From positions 124,001-188,000 of the forward strand of contig NZ_LTAW01000004.1 of the NCBI RefSeq assembly GCF_001639725.1: a DNA stretch of 64,000 nt, in the 5' to 3' direction. Within the stretch, counting starts at the first letter, position 1. Each line of letters begins with the position of its first letter. The DNA comes from Marinomonas atlantica (GTDB lineage: Bacteria > Pseudomonadota > Gammaproteobacteria > Pseudomonadales > Marinomonadaceae). The translations under genes and the position numbers were made by a program. Under the pieces are notes generated by a model. The model was not told where the DNA came from, did no database searches, and worked only from the letters and a program-made list of their open reading frames with translations. Below are positions 28,163-37,339 of the stretch, piece by piece.

Positions 28163-28543
28163 TCACTGCGGGGGCGTTTCTTTGCGTAATGGCATGCGTA
28201 GCAGGTGAACACTGACAGCTAAACCTATTATGCATAAACCAACGGTAGCCCAGAAACGCCATACAATAAACATCGATAAAGCCATGCCTGCCCACATGAA
28301 AATGAGGGCGCGATTGCGAGCTTTTTTAGGAATGCCTTGGTCTGATTGCCAATCGGATACAATCGGACCAAAGTATTTATGACTAAGTAGCCATGTGTGG
28401 AAGCGCTCGGATGACTTAGAAAAGCACCATGCAGCAAGAAGCACTAGAGGTGTTGTCGGAAGTAAGGGTAAAAAAATTCCAATAATGCCCGTAACAAGTG
28501 AGACCCATCCAAAGGTTAATAATGCAATTCGCTTACCCGTCAT
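28163..28543 (-). CDS. YbaN-family (DUF454) inner-membrane protein
   Basis: 126 residues with hydrophobic segments at about 8-38 and 75-115. The opening GWVSLVTGIIGIFLPLLPTTP and the WCFSKSSERFHTWLLSH stretch are the DUF454/YbaN signature. Function is not established. It is flanked by unrelated genes with independent spacing on both sides. Confidence 0.9.
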   Translation of the reverse strand: MTGKRIALLTFGWVSLVTGIIGIFLPLLPTTPLVLLAAWCFSKSSERFHTWLLSHKYFGPIVSDWQSDQGIPKKARNRALIFMWAGMALSMFIVWRFWATVGLCIIGLAVSVHLLRMPLRKETPPQ

Positions 28544-28691
28544 ACGAAGGTTCTATCTTAATGTAGATGGCTCTGCACCAACTGGTTTAAACAATACTGC
28601 TCTGCACAGCGTTTATAATCAAGGCTGAGTTTGAATAAAGGCTTGTAGGCCAAAACATTAACTCTTTTGCTATCTCTATTCTGTCGGGTAA

Positions 28692-29360
28692 CTAGTTAGC
28701 TGCACCGAATAATGATTCCATCGTATCACCTTCATTATCGGCTACCAGGCTCCAGCCGCCTAAACGTTTCCAGCGATTGACGATTTCACAAAAAAGCTCA
28801 GCTGTTTTTTCTGTGTCATAGGCCGCAGAGTGCGCTTCGGCGTTACTGAAATCAATGCCTGCTACTTGGCATGCTTTCGCTAAAACCGTTTGCCCGAAAG
28901 CCAAACCAGAAAGAGACGCTGTATCAAAGCTTGAGAAAGGATGGAATGGATTGCGTTTAACTTCGTTACGTTCAATTGCAGCGTTTAAGAATCCTTGGTC
29001 AAAAGCAGAATTATGACCCACTAGAATCGCACGTTTACAGCCTGTGGATTTTAGCTCTTTACGAACGTTAGAGAACATTTGGCTTAGTGCTTCTTTTTCA
29101 GGAAGATCCTCACGATCAGGCGCAAATGGATCGATGCCAGTAAACTCTAAAGCTTCTTTTTCAAGGTTCGCACCTTCGAATGGTTTAATGTGAAATGACA
29201 TGGTTTCGTAGATATAAAGCTCGCCATTCTCATCCATTCTTAGGATGCTGGCAGCCATTTCTAGAAGTGCATCTGTTTTTGCATTAAAGCCAGCCGTTTC
29301 GACGTCGATAACAATAGGTAGGAAGCCGCGGAATCGATCTTTGATTTCGTGATTAGACAA
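28692..29360 (-). CDS. rnt: Ribonuclease T (DEDDh 3'-5' exonuclease)
   Basis: 222 residues. Exonuclease motifs: [18 protein letters not shown] (DxE), [13 protein letters not shown] (the middle Asp) and [14 protein letters not shown] (His and last Asp). RNase T trims 3' ends of tRNA, 5S and 23S rRNA. Length matches E. coli RNase T (215). It is divergent from motY, with roughly 100 bp shared upstream space, the arrangement seen in related gammaproteobacteria. Confidence 0.95.
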   Translation of the reverse strand: MSNHEIKDRFRGFLPIVIDVETAGFNAKTDALLEMAASILRMDENGELYIYETMSFHIKPFEGANLEKEALEFTGIDPFAPDREDLPEKEALSQMFSNVRKELKSTGCKRAILVGHNSAFDQGFLNAAIERNEVKRNPFHPFSSFDTASLSGLAFGQTVLAKACQVAGIDFSNAEAHSAAYDTEKTAELFCEIVNRWKRLGGWSLVADNEGDTMESLFGAAN

Positions 29361-29464
29361 AAGAGAATCCTTAATTCTGCCGTATGCTCAGAAAATTAAT
29401 GAGTAGTTGGCGGAAGATGATAACATACATGCTAAGTCTAGAACGAGAACTCTTAACCGTGATA

Positions 29465-30367
29465 GTGAAACCTTTAATCAAAACCATGCTTTTATCGGCC
29501 AGTCTTTTAGCCGCAATGAACAGTCATGCGTTGACTCGATACGAATCTGACATCGGCGAGTCAAGGTGGTCCCTGTCCGGTGATATCTTTGAATGTACTT
29601 TGGCACATCCTATTCCGCACTTTGGCATTGGTGAGTTTATAAAAGAAGCTGGCGAACCGATGAAATTTGTTTTGCATCCGCATAATGAAAAGATTGGGCC
29701 AGGGCAAGTGTATATTATTTCTCAAGCGCCAAGCTGGATACCGGGCATATCACCAGAGACGCTGGAGATCATGCCATATCCAGGCTATGGCTTGACCGTT
29801 GAAGTGGGTGGCAAAGTCGCCGAGCAAATGCTGACGTCTCTTGATCGAGGTCGCCACCCTGTTGTTACGGGTTCAGCGTGGGAGAATGGTCGTGAAAGCG
29901 TCGAAGTTGCATTAAGTAACATTAATTTTAACCCTGCCTACGATGAATTTCGTCGCTGTACTGCCAGCTTATTGCCAGTTAATTTTGAACAGATTGCACG
30001 AACTGCCGCGTTATTCCCCACAAACGGCGTAGAGTTGACGGATCGAATTAAGCGTCGTTTGGATTTAGTTGCGTTGTATGTCGATGCAGATCCCACTATA
30101 GAATACATCTACATAGACGGTCATACCGATATTATTGGTTCGCGCCGTGATAACCGTGAATTGTCTAAAGAGCGTGCAGAAAGAGTGACGGAGTATTTGC
30201 TCAAGAAAGGCATTGCACCTGAAAAAATTGTGTCCCGTTATCATGGCGAGCGTTATCCCGCTGCGGATAATCGTAAGAACGATGGACGTGAGCGAAACCG
30301 TCGTGTAACCATTCGTTTAGAACGTTCAAGCAATAATGCGCAGTCACTATCAGAACCAAGCCCTTAA
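29465..30367 (+). CDS. motY: Sodium-type flagellar motor protein MotY
   Basis: 300 residues from GTG 29465, chosen because it yields a compact signal peptide (MKPLIKTMLLSASLLAA...SHA); GTG 29459 is nearly as good, and ATGs back to 29384 would leave an odd N-terminus. None has a strong ribosome-binding site. The mature N-terminal domain (YESDIGESRWSLSGDIFECTL) is MotY-specific, and the C-terminal OmpA-like peptidoglycan-binding domain has DGHTDIIGSRRDNRELS and ERNRRVTIRLE. MotY forms the T-ring of polar, usually Na+-driven, flagellar motors, which suits a marine bacterium and the chemotaxis genes at the window start. Confidence 0.92.
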   Translation: MKPLIKTMLLSASLLAAMNSHALTRYESDIGESRWSLSGDIFECTLAHPIPHFGIGEFIKEAGEPMKFVLHPHNEKIGPGQVYIISQAPSWIPGISPETLEIMPYPGYGLTVEVGGKVAEQMLTSLDRGRHPVVTGSAWENGRESVEVALSNINFNPAYDEFRRCTASLLPVNFEQIARTAALFPTNGVELTDRIKRRLDLVALYVDADPTIEYIYIDGHTDIIGSRRDNRELSKERAERVTEYLLKKGIAPEKIVSRYHGERYPAADNRKNDGRERNRRVTIRLERSSNNAQSLSEPSP

Positions 30368-30379
30368 AGACTAGGGCTT
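30358..30379 (+). repeat. Hairpin at the motY stop codon
   Basis: AAGCCCT (30358-30364) and AGGGCTT (30373-30379) pair exactly around the TAA stop. No T-run follows, so termination would be inefficient. Confidence 0.4.
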
Positions 30380-30520
30380 AGCGCAACAATCCTTTCTATT
30401 TTCGGGAACGCCTCTTGCTATGCAGGGGGCGAAATTTTACACTTACCGCCTATTTTTATTTTAACTGCGCACAGCCCGTTTCAGAGGCTGCGCTGAGTCT
30501 CGTTAAGGAGAAGGAATATA

Positions 30521-31750
30521 ATGTCTGACGTGAAGAAGGTAGTGCTAGCCTACTCTGGCGGCCTAGACACTTCAGTAATCGTGAAGTGGCTTCAAGAAGA
30601 GTATCAGTGTGAAGTGGTAACTTTTACCGCTGACTTGGGTCAGGGCGAAGAAGTAGAGCCAGCTCGCGCGAAAGCTCAAGCGTTGGGCGTTAAAGAAATC
30701 TACATCGAAGACCTTCGCGAAGAATTCGTACGTGATTTCGTATTCCCAATGTTCCGCGCGAACACAGTATACGAAGGTGAGTATCTGCTCGGTACATCTA
30801 TCGCTCGTCCACTTATCGCTAAGCGTTTAATTGAAATCGCTAACGAAACAGGTGCGGATGCGATTTCTCATGGCGCAACTGGTAAAGGCAACGATCAAGT
30901 ACGTTTCGAGCTAGGTGCTTACGCGCTTAAGCCAGGCGTTCAAGTGATTGCACCATGGCGTGAATGGGACCTAACGTCTCGTGAAACGCTTATGGCTTAC
31001 TGTAAAGAACATGATATCCCAGTAGATTTCTCTAATGCTAAGAAGAAATCACCTTACTCAATGGATGCTAACCTTCTGCACATCTCATACGAAGGTGATT
31101 TACTAGAAGATCCATGGGTAGGTGCTGAAGAAGATATGTGGCGTTGGTCTGTATCGCCAGAGCAAGCACCAGATGAAGCAACGATCATCGAGCTTGGCTT
31201 TGAAAAAGGTGATGCCGTTTCTATCAACGGTGAAGCAATGTCTCCAGCGACGATCCTTGAAACACTAAACAAGGTTGGTGGCGCGAACGGTATCGGTCGT
31301 GACGACCTAGTTGAAAACCGTTTCGTAGGTATGAAATCACGTGGTTGTTACGAAACACCAGGTGGTACTATCCTTTTGAAAGCGCACCGTGCGATGGAAT
31401 CTATCACGCTGGACCGTGAAGCGGCTCACTTGAAAGATGAAATCATGCCGAAATACGCGAAAGTGATTTACAACGGCTTCTGGTGGTCTGAAGAGCGTCG
31501 TATGCTGCAAGCGTTGATCGATGCTTCTCAAGAATTCGTAACGGGTACAGTGCGTTTGAAACTGTACAAAGGTAACGTAATTGTTGAAGGTCGTGAGTCT
31601 CCATACAGCCTATTCGACAGCACAATTGCAACGTTCGAAGACGATGCGGGTGCCTACGATCAAAAAGATGCAGCGGGCTTTATCAAGCTAAATGCTTTGC
31701 GCATGCGTATTGCAGCGCAAAAAGGTCGTACATTCCTAGACCGTAAGTAA
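30521..31750 (+). CDS. argG: Argininosuccinate synthase
   Basis: 409 residues. It joins citrulline and aspartate, using ATP, to argininosuccinate in arginine synthesis. The ATP pyrophosphatase loop [15 protein letters not shown] starts at residue 10, and the [17 protein letters not shown] and [14 protein letters not shown] motifs are intact. Length is that of the short bacterial type. A good ribosome-binding site (AAGGAGAAGG) precedes the ATG. Upstream, 30468-30496 holds a bulged GC-rich stem (GCGC..AGCC / GGCTGCGC). I see no clear ArgR box. Codon use is richer in GAA/GGT/CGT than its neighbours, consistent with high expression. Confidence 0.97.
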   Translation: MSDVKKVVLAYSGGLDTSVIVKWLQEEYQCEVVTFTADLGQGEEVEPARAKAQALGVKEIYIEDLREEFVRDFVFPMFRANTVYEGEYLLGTSIARPLIAKRLIEIANETGADAISHGATGKGNDQVRFELGAYALKPGVQVIAPWREWDLTSRETLMAYCKEHDIPVDFSNAKKKSPYSMDANLLHISYEGDLLEDPWVGAEEDMWRWSVSPEQAPDEATIIELGFEKGDAVSINGEAMSPATILETLNKVGGANGIGRDDLVENRFVGMKSRGCYETPGGTILLKAHRAMESITLDREAAHLKDEIMPKYAKVIYNGFWWSEERRMLQALIDASQEFVTGTVRLKLYKGNVIVEGRESPYSLFDSTIATFEDDAGAYDQKDAAGFIKLNALRMRIAAQKGRTFLDRK

Positions 31751-31794
31751 TAATCTATTGCGTGATTAGCACTGCGCTAGTCATAAGATAATGA

Positions 31795-31828
31795 AAACGC
31801 CCACCTTGTAAAAGATGGGCGTTTTTTT
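31795..31828 (+). terminator. Intrinsic terminator after argG
   Basis: AACGCCCA.. and ..TGGGCGTT arms with a TTTTTTT tail, 45 bases after the argG stop. Confidence 0.88.
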
Positions 31829-31915
31829 ATGCCATAAAGTCAGCTATTTTAATTGCAGTGAAAAAATGTTTTGATTGACCGTTTGGTTAAAAAATTAAAT
31901 CCATGTAGGTGTTGT

Positions 31916-32809
31916 ATGACCGTATTTAATGTCGGCTCGATAAATGTTGACCATCTTTATCAGGTTGACCATTTTGTTCGTCCAGGTGAAACCATGGGCT
32001 CGTCCAGTTATCAGCAATTACTGGGAGGTAAGGGTGCTAATCAATCGGTTGCGCTCGCCAAAGCGGGCGCGAAGGTTAAACATGTCGGAGCGATTTGCCA
32101 CAGTGATACTCACATTATTGAGCAGCTGCAAAGCTATGGTGTTAATACAGAATGGGTCGCTAAGGTAGAAGAAACTACAGGCCATGCGATCATTCAGCTT
32201 ACTGGTGAAGCTGAGAACGCTATTATCCTGCATGCGGGGGCCAACCATACACTGACAAGTCGCCAGATTAAGAGCGTGCTCGACAAGCTTCAGCAAGGGG
32301 ACTGGGTGTTGTTGCAAAATGAGACCAATCTCGTAGCGGAGGCGCTGCAAGCAGCTCAAGCAGCAGGTGCTAAGGTTGCGTTTAACCCTGCACCGATGGA
32401 CGTTGAATTGACGCGTAAGGTATTGCCTTATCTTGACCTTTTAATCGTTAATGAAGTTGAGGCCATGGACTTAGCTCAAGTGGATACGATTGAAGCGGCT
32501 GCTGAGAAACTGCCTAAGGATTACCCTGATATCGCGGTCATGATGACGCTGGGCAAAGAGGGCGTGCGTTATTTCTCGGCGCAAGAAGACATTCACGTAC
32601 CTGCTTTTGTGGTGTCAGCAAAAGATACTACCGCGGCAGGAGATACGTTTATAGGCTTCTGCTTGGCGGAGTTAAGTCAGGGGACACCAATGCAACAAGC
32701 GATGACGAAAGCATGTGCCGCCTCAGCCATTTGTGTGACGCGTATGGGAGCGGCACCCTCCATTCCCACGATGAATGAAGTAAACGACTTTTTAGCTCAA
32801 CATAATTAG
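31916..32809 (+). CDS. rbsK: Ribokinase (PfkB family)
   Basis: 297 residues from ATG 31916 (GTAGGTG just upstream); an earlier in-frame TTG at 31871 adds an unconvincing Cys/Arg-rich leader. Substrate and dimer motifs: VGSINVDHLYQV, GGKGANQSVALAKAGA, NPAPMD and NEVEAMD. The anion hole and catalytic Asp are in DTTAAGDTF. It phosphorylates ribose (or deoxyribose) to the 5-phosphate. The nucleoside hydrolase gene 25 bp downstream supplies free ribose from nucleosides, so the pair forms a salvage operon. No ribose transporter is linked, which favours intracellular nucleoside salvage as the source. Confidence 0.9.
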   Translation: MTVFNVGSINVDHLYQVDHFVRPGETMGSSSYQQLLGGKGANQSVALAKAGAKVKHVGAICHSDTHIIEQLQSYGVNTEWVAKVEETTGHAIIQLTGEAENAIILHAGANHTLTSRQIKSVLDKLQQGDWVLLQNETNLVAEALQAAQAAGAKVAFNPAPMDVELTRKVLPYLDLLIVNEVEAMDLAQVDTIEAAAEKLPKDYPDIAVMMTLGKEGVRYFSAQEDIHVPAFVVSAKDTTAAGDTFIGFCLAELSQGTPMQQAMTKACAASAICVTRMGAAPSIPTMNEVNDFLAQHN

Positions 32810-32834
32810 AACCAGAACACATAAGAGTGAACCT

Positions 32835-33782
32835 ATGACACGTAAAATTATTATTGATACGGATCCTGGCATTGATGATGCAATGGCCATATTTTTTGCT
32901 TTTCAAGCAAAAGAACTTGATGTGCTGGGCCTAACAACCACTTATGGCAATGTCCCTGTCGACATTGCGACAAAAAATGCCCTGATACTTACCGAGATCG
33001 CTGGTGTGGATGCGCCGGTAGCCGGAGGTGTCTCTGTCCCTTCTGCAATCGCCCCGCGTCCGTTCCCTGACTTTGTTCATGGTGCCGATGGTTTTGGTAA
33101 CATTGATTACCCGGCGTCGACGAAAACAGCATCGGATCAAACGGCGGCCGAGTTTATTGTTGAGCAGGTGCGTAAGTACCCTGGCGAAGTCACAATTGTT
33201 GCTTTAGCGCCATTAGGTAACCTTGCCAAAGCGCTAGAATTGGACCCGGAGATTGCCAACTTAGTTGACGAAGTGGTATTGATGGGCGGCACGGCTGTTG
33301 AGTATGGCAACGTATCACCCGTAGCCGAAGCGAATATCATCAACGACCCTCATGCAGCAGATAAAGTGTTTACGGCTCCTTGGCAAGTGACCATGGTGGG
33401 GCTGGATGTGACTCACCAAGTGTTGCTAGACAATACTATTCTAGAGCGCATCAAATCCAAGAATCCAGAGCAGGGTAATTTCCTTTACGACTGCGCTCAG
33501 TTTTATATTAAGTTTTACAGTGACCGTTTTGGTGTGGAAGGCTGCTATTTCCATGATGCATCAACCATTGCCTATCTATTAGACCCAAGCATCTTTGGCA
33601 TCGAGTTGGGCGCTATTCGTGTAGCATGTGAAGGCATTGCGTTAGGGCAAACGATCTTTGCACCACAAGGCATGGAGTACCCAGAACCCCATTGGGATGG
33701 CGTCCCAATGACTCAAGTCTGCATGGAAGTGGATGGCGAGCGCATGTTGAAGTTGTTTGAAGACGTGATGGTCGCAGTTTAA
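32835..33782 (+). CDS. Inosine/uridine-preferring nucleoside hydrolase
   Basis: 315 residues. DTDPGIDDAMA at residues 8-18 provides the calcium-binding Asp cluster of the family. LMGGTAVEYGNVSPVAEANI and the His of CYFHDASTIAYLLDP complete the active site. It splits nucleosides into base plus ribose. It is a RihA/RihB/IunH relative; base preference cannot be read from sequence. It follows the ribokinase gene closely and ends at a terminator shared with the convergent PilZ-like gene. Confidence 0.92.
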   Translation: MTRKIIIDTDPGIDDAMAIFFAFQAKELDVLGLTTTYGNVPVDIATKNALILTEIAGVDAPVAGGVSVPSAIAPRPFPDFVHGADGFGNIDYPASTKTASDQTAAEFIVEQVRKYPGEVTIVALAPLGNLAKALELDPEIANLVDEVVLMGGTAVEYGNVSPVAEANIINDPHAADKVFTAPWQVTMVGLDVTHQVLLDNTILERIKSKNPEQGNFLYDCAQFYIKFYSDRFGVEGCYFHDASTIAYLLDPSIFGIELGAIRVACEGIALGQTIFAPQGMEYPEPHWDGVPMTQVCMEVDGERMLKLFEDVMVAV

Positions 33783-33800
33783 GACAAGATATACGAACTT

Positions 33801-33826
33801 AAAAAGGCGCCTCGGCGCCTTTTTAG
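33801..33826. terminator. Bidirectional terminator between convergent genes
   Basis: AAAAAGGCGCC and GGCGCCTTTTT are exact complements with a two-base loop, giving A-run and T-run on opposite flanks so it works on both strands. Its right end abuts the stop of the PilZ-like gene. Confidence 0.88.
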
Positions 33827-34149
33827 CTGTGTGCTTTTACAAATGTGTCGATAAAGGCGCGCTCTTTCTCTGCAATGGAGTGAAACTGCATTTGGATATA
33901 GTGTTTATCGTGCTCGTTTAAAATATCTGCTGAGGGGATGCAAATCGCTTTGATGGTTGCTTGCTTACCTTCGTGTATTGCATTCAACTCTAGTTTTACT
34001 TTTTTTGAGCCCATCAGGCCAAAAGGGGATTCAACTTCCACTAAGTTATGTGAGATGTGCGTACAGTGAATGGCAGTGCTCTTACCGTTGGTAAGGTAAA
34101 GCGTGCCTGTCCAGAAGCAGCGAACATAAGGCGAGGTATGTTTAGTCAC
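33823..34149 (-). CDS. PilZ-like small protein (tentative)
   Basis: 108 residues, cytosolic, no membrane segment. The predicted beta-strands and the closing segment YIQMQFHSIAEKERAFIDTFVKAH resemble the end of PilZ domains. The usual c-di-GMP residues (RxxxR, then D/NxSxxG) are not well kept: the second motif position reads CTHISHNLVEV. It may be a divergent, possibly non-binding PilZ, or another small beta-barrel. It stands alone on the minus strand downstream of nth. Confidence 0.5.
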   Translation of the reverse strand: MTKHTSPYVRCFWTGTLYLTNGKSTAIHCTHISHNLVEVESPFGLMGSKKVKLELNAIHEGKQATIKAICIPSADILNEHDKHYIQMQFHSIAEKERAFIDTFVKAHS

Positions 34150-34244
34150 AGCATTATCCGTTAGAGTCAGAAATTACATCACGCGACATTATAGTGGTTT
34201 CTAGCGGGTATCACAGCGAAAATTTAGATCCACTTGATTTGAGC

Positions 34245-34880
34245 CTAAGAAGACGTTTTCTCTTTAAATTCACAGAGGTCTTCAATGATGCAGGCATCAC
34301 ACTTTGGCTTTCTTGCGGTGCAGATATAACGCCCATGTAAAATGAGCCAGTGATGGGCATCGAGTAGAAATTCTTTTGGTAAAAAGCGAATCAGTTTGTC
34401 TTCCACTTCTAATACGTTTTTACCGGGTGCAATTTTAGTACGATTTGAAACACGAAAAATATGTGTATCAACAGCCATGGCGACTTGGCGAAAGGCCGTA
34501 TTCAGTACGACGTTAGCCGTTTTGCGGCCAACGCCGGGTAATGCTTCTAACTCAGCACGGGTTTGCGGAACCTCACTGTTATGTTTCTCAATCAACATAT
34601 GACAGGTCTTGATTGCATTCTCAGCTTTGGCATTAAACAAACCAATGGTTTTAATGTATTGCTTAAGGCCATCAACGCCCAGTGCGTACATACTTTCCGG
34701 CGTATTCGCGACAGGGAAAAGTTTGCGTGTGGCTTTATTCACACTCACATCCGTCGCTTGAGCAGACAACAAAACGGCTATTAACAGTTCAAAAGGGGAG
34801 TTGTATTCAAGTTCAGTCACTGGATTGGGATTTTCGGCACGTAATCGTGTAAAAATCTCATGTCGCTTGGCTTTGTTCAC
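34245..34880 (-). CDS. nth: Endonuclease III (DNA glycosylase/AP lyase)
   Basis: 211 residues. The helix-hairpin-helix LPGVGRKTANVVLNTAF carries the catalytic Lys, the catalytic Asp is in AVDTHIFRVSNR, and the C-terminal 4Fe-4S cluster motif reads CTARKPKCDACIIEDLC (Cx6Cx2Cx5C). It removes oxidised pyrimidines. It follows rnfE by 19 bp, the usual end of rnf operons in gammaproteobacteria. Confidence 0.96.
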   Translation of the reverse strand: MNKAKRHEIFTRLRAENPNPVTELEYNSPFELLIAVLLSAQATDVSVNKATRKLFPVANTPESMYALGVDGLKQYIKTIGLFNAKAENAIKTCHMLIEKHNSEVPQTRAELEALPGVGRKTANVVLNTAFRQVAMAVDTHIFRVSNRTKIAPGKNVLEVEDKLIRFLPKEFLLDAHHWLILHGRYICTARKPKCDACIIEDLCEFKEKTSS

Positions 34881-34899
34881 AATCCCCTCCTAGACCTGA

Positions 34900-35655
34900 C
34901 TAATCGGTAACACGTACGCGACGAGAGACTTTTTCTTGGCCTTCTTGTGCTTTAGCAACACGTTGTTTTTCTTTCTCGTCATAGTAGTTCTTTATGGCGA
35001 TTAGAAGACCTAGGCCGATAAAGGCACCTGGTGGCAAGATGGCGAATAGAACATTTGGATAATCACTGAAAAACGTAATCTTCCAACCTAATGCCATGTC
35101 ACCAAACAGTAAGTGCATATCGCTAAATAAGGTCGCTTGGCCGATTAGCTCACGCATACCGCCTAAGACAACCAACACAAACATAAAGCCAAGCCCCATC
35201 ATCAAGCCATCCACCGCGGAAGGTAACACTGGGTTACGGCTCGCAAATGCATCGGCACGACCAAGGATGGCACAGTTAGTCACGATCAAAGGAATAAAGA
35301 TACCAAGAATTTGGTACAGCTCGTAAGTATAAGCCTGCATGATTAGCTCAATACACGTGGTAAACGAGGCAATGATCATCACGAAGGCAGGTAAACGAAC
35401 AGCTTCAGAAACATAGTTACGGATCAATGAAACGGCAATGTTGGAACCCAGTAACACCACAATAGTCGCTAAGCCAAGACCGATGGCGTTAACAACCGTA
35501 CTGGTCACGGCCAAAAGCGGACATAAACCCAGTAATTGGACTAGGGCTGGGTTGTTTTTCCAGAGGCCGTTGTACAAAATTTCTTGGTAATCTGGCCCCG
35601 CTGGTGCGGGGTTTTCCGCAGGTGTATCGGGTGCAAGTGTGTCTTGAGCGCTCAT
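34900..35655 (-). CDS. rnfE: Rnf/Rsx electron transport complex subunit E
   Basis: 251 residues, six membrane segments. [21 protein letters not shown] and [17 protein letters not shown] are RnfE/NqrD signatures, the Cys residues belonging to the intramembrane iron site shared with RnfA. Eight-base gap after rnfG. It has somewhat long N- and C-terminal hydrophilic extensions (Pro/Ala-rich head; basic tail ending SRRVRVTD). Confidence 0.95.
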   Translation of the reverse strand: MSAQDTLAPDTPAENPAPAGPDYQEILYNGLWKNNPALVQLLGLCPLLAVTSTVVNAIGLGLATIVVLLGSNIAVSLIRNYVSEAVRLPAFVMIIASFTTCIELIMQAYTYELYQILGIFIPLIVTNCAILGRADAFASRNPVLPSAVDGLMMGLGFMFVLVVLGGMRELIGQATLFSDMHLLFGDMALGWKITFFSDYPNVLFAILPPGAFIGLGLLIAIKNYYDEKEKQRVAKAQEGQEKVSRRVRVTD

Positions 35656-35663
35656 AGCAAATC

Positions 35664-36281
35664 CTAACGCGACAACAGCGCGTCTTTGTTCTCATTAAAG
35701 TAAAGTAGCGTGTTTTTGACTGCGCGAACGACTGCACGAGGTGTAATCGTTGCACCGGTAAACTGGTCGAATGAGCCTCCGTCCTTTTTGACATTCCACT
35801 GTTTCAAAGAGGTATTATCAAGAGATTTTCCAGCAAAGGATAAGATCCATTGAGACTTCTGTAAATCCACTTTGTCACCCAGCCCGGGTGTTTCCTTATG
35901 GCTGATTACACGTGATCCGGTAACGACGCCATTTCGGTCGATCGCCACCAAGAGATCCAAGTTTCCGTTGTAACCACCAGGCGCGATCGTTTCAAAAATA
36001 ATGGCGGTCACTTGCCCGTCTTCACGAGCAAAAAAGGCAGGCACGGGTTCAGATGAACCTAATAACGGATCAGCAGGTAACAATACTTTCGCTTCGGCAA
36101 GGTTATTGTTGTAACGATCTGCAGGCAAAATTTCATTGAACGCAGACAGTTGTGCTTGAACGATATTATCTTCAATCGTGTGTTCGGTTAGCTGGTGTGT
36201 TAATGCAATTAGGCCTGCTGTTAGTACCGCAAAAAGTCCTAAGCCAACACTGTTTTGGCGAATAGAGGTAAAGATGTTCAT
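35664..36281 (-). CDS. rnfG: Rnf/Rsx complex subunit G (covalent FMN)
   Basis: 205 residues: one N-terminal membrane helix (about 13-32) and a periplasmic FMN-binding domain. The FMN-accepting Thr is in [11 protein letters not shown], corresponding to the S/TGAT motif; [13 protein letters not shown] is also typical. Start overlaps the rnfD stop by one base. Confidence 0.95.
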   Translation of the reverse strand: MNIFTSIRQNSVGLGLFAVLTAGLIALTHQLTEHTIEDNIVQAQLSAFNEILPADRYNNNLAEAKVLLPADPLLGSSEPVPAFFAREDGQVTAIIFETIAPGGYNGNLDLLVAIDRNGVVTGSRVISHKETPGLGDKVDLQKSQWILSFAGKSLDNTSLKQWNVKKDGGSFDQFTGATITPRAVVRAVKNTLLYFNENKDALLSR

Positions 36282-37339
36282 TATTTTTCACCTCCAATCG
36301 TTAAGCCTTTTTTGGCTTTCTTATGACCGTAAGCACGTGGCTGAGTAAAGTAATCGATCAGTGGTGCTGCAAAGTTCATCAACAATACTGCAAACGCAAC
36401 GCCGTCCGGGTAGCCGCCCCACGTGCGAATCACATAAATTAAGATACCAATGCCTAAGCCGTATACCAATTTACCGCGGTTACTGGTGCAAGAGCTAACA
36501 GGGTCTGTGGCGATAAAGAACGCGCCAAGCATCACGGCACCTGATGTTAGGTGGAAAATCGTCGAGGCCGCATTGTCGGGGTCGAGTCCATAGAAAACAT
36601 TGGCCATTAAACCTAGTCCAGCGATCATCGCAACCGGCGTGTGCCATGTAATAATACGCAGCCAGATCAGTAGCAAGCCGCCGGCTAAGTAGGCTAAGTT
36701 AACGTACATCCAGCTCACTAGATTTGCTGATTGCAAGCCAGCAATAGAGGCGTAGGCCTCGGAGCTCATCATGCCATCTTTATGCTTAAAAGCATCAAGA
36801 GGCGTTGCCATCGTGTACGAATCAATGGCTGGTAAGCTACCGAAAATAGCCGCTAAGCTATCGCTAAAGCTTGGTACGGCGCCTGCTTGAATAATCTCAG
36901 AAGCGCCAATCCACTGTGTCATTGGAACAGGGAAAGAGACCAGACAAATCGCGTAGCCGACCATGGCTGGGTTGAATGGGTTATTGCCCAAGCCGCCATA
37001 AACTTGTTTCGCGAAAATCACCGAGAATGACACCGCGGTCACGGTTAACCACCAAGGTACAGTAGGCGGAAGTGCCAGAGCCAAGAGGACGGCCGTCAAT
37101 AACGCACTGCAATCACTTAGAGAAAAACCGATTGGGCGGTTGCGTAATTTTAAAATCAAGGCTTCGCTGGCTAATGCCGTTAAACAGGCAATAACAAGGT
37201 TAATCAAGGTGCCGTAGCCAAATAGATACGTCTGTGTGATTAAGCCCGGTACAGTAGCCAACATCACCATTTGCATGACCCAAGATGTACGGCGGCCTGC
37301 TCGGTGAGTATGGGGCGATGTAATACGCAATAATGACAT
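36281..37339 (-). CDS. rnfD: Rnf/Rsx complex subunit D (covalent FMN)
   Basis: 352 residues with about nine membrane segments. GGLGNNPFNPAMVGYA and the flavinylation region SYTMATPLDAF (Thr of the ATP-like motif) are RnfD/NqrB signatures. It starts directly after the rnfC stop. It carries flavin through the membrane between the RnfC/B side and RnfG. Confidence 0.95.
   Translation of the reverse strand: MSLLRITSPHTHRAGRRTSWVMQMVMLATVPGLITQTYLFGYGTLINLVIACLTALASEALILKLRNRPIGFSLSDCSALLTAVLLALALPPTVPWWLTVTAVSFSVIFAKQVYGGLGNNPFNPAMVGYAICLVSFPVPMTQWIGASEIIQAGAVPSFSDSLAAIFGSLPAIDSYTMATPLDAFKHKDGMMSSEAYASIAGLQSANLVSWMYVNLAYLAGGLLLIWLRIITWHTPVAMIAGLGLMANVFYGLDPDNAASTIFHLTSGAVMLGAFFIATDPVSSCTSNRGKLVYGLGIGILIYVIRTWGGYPDGVAFAVLLMNFAAPLIDYFTQPRAYGHKKAKKGLTIGGEK

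Noticed and set aside
30380..30520. ArgR operator before argG
   Set aside because: No good match to the ARG-box pattern could be found by eye in this leader.
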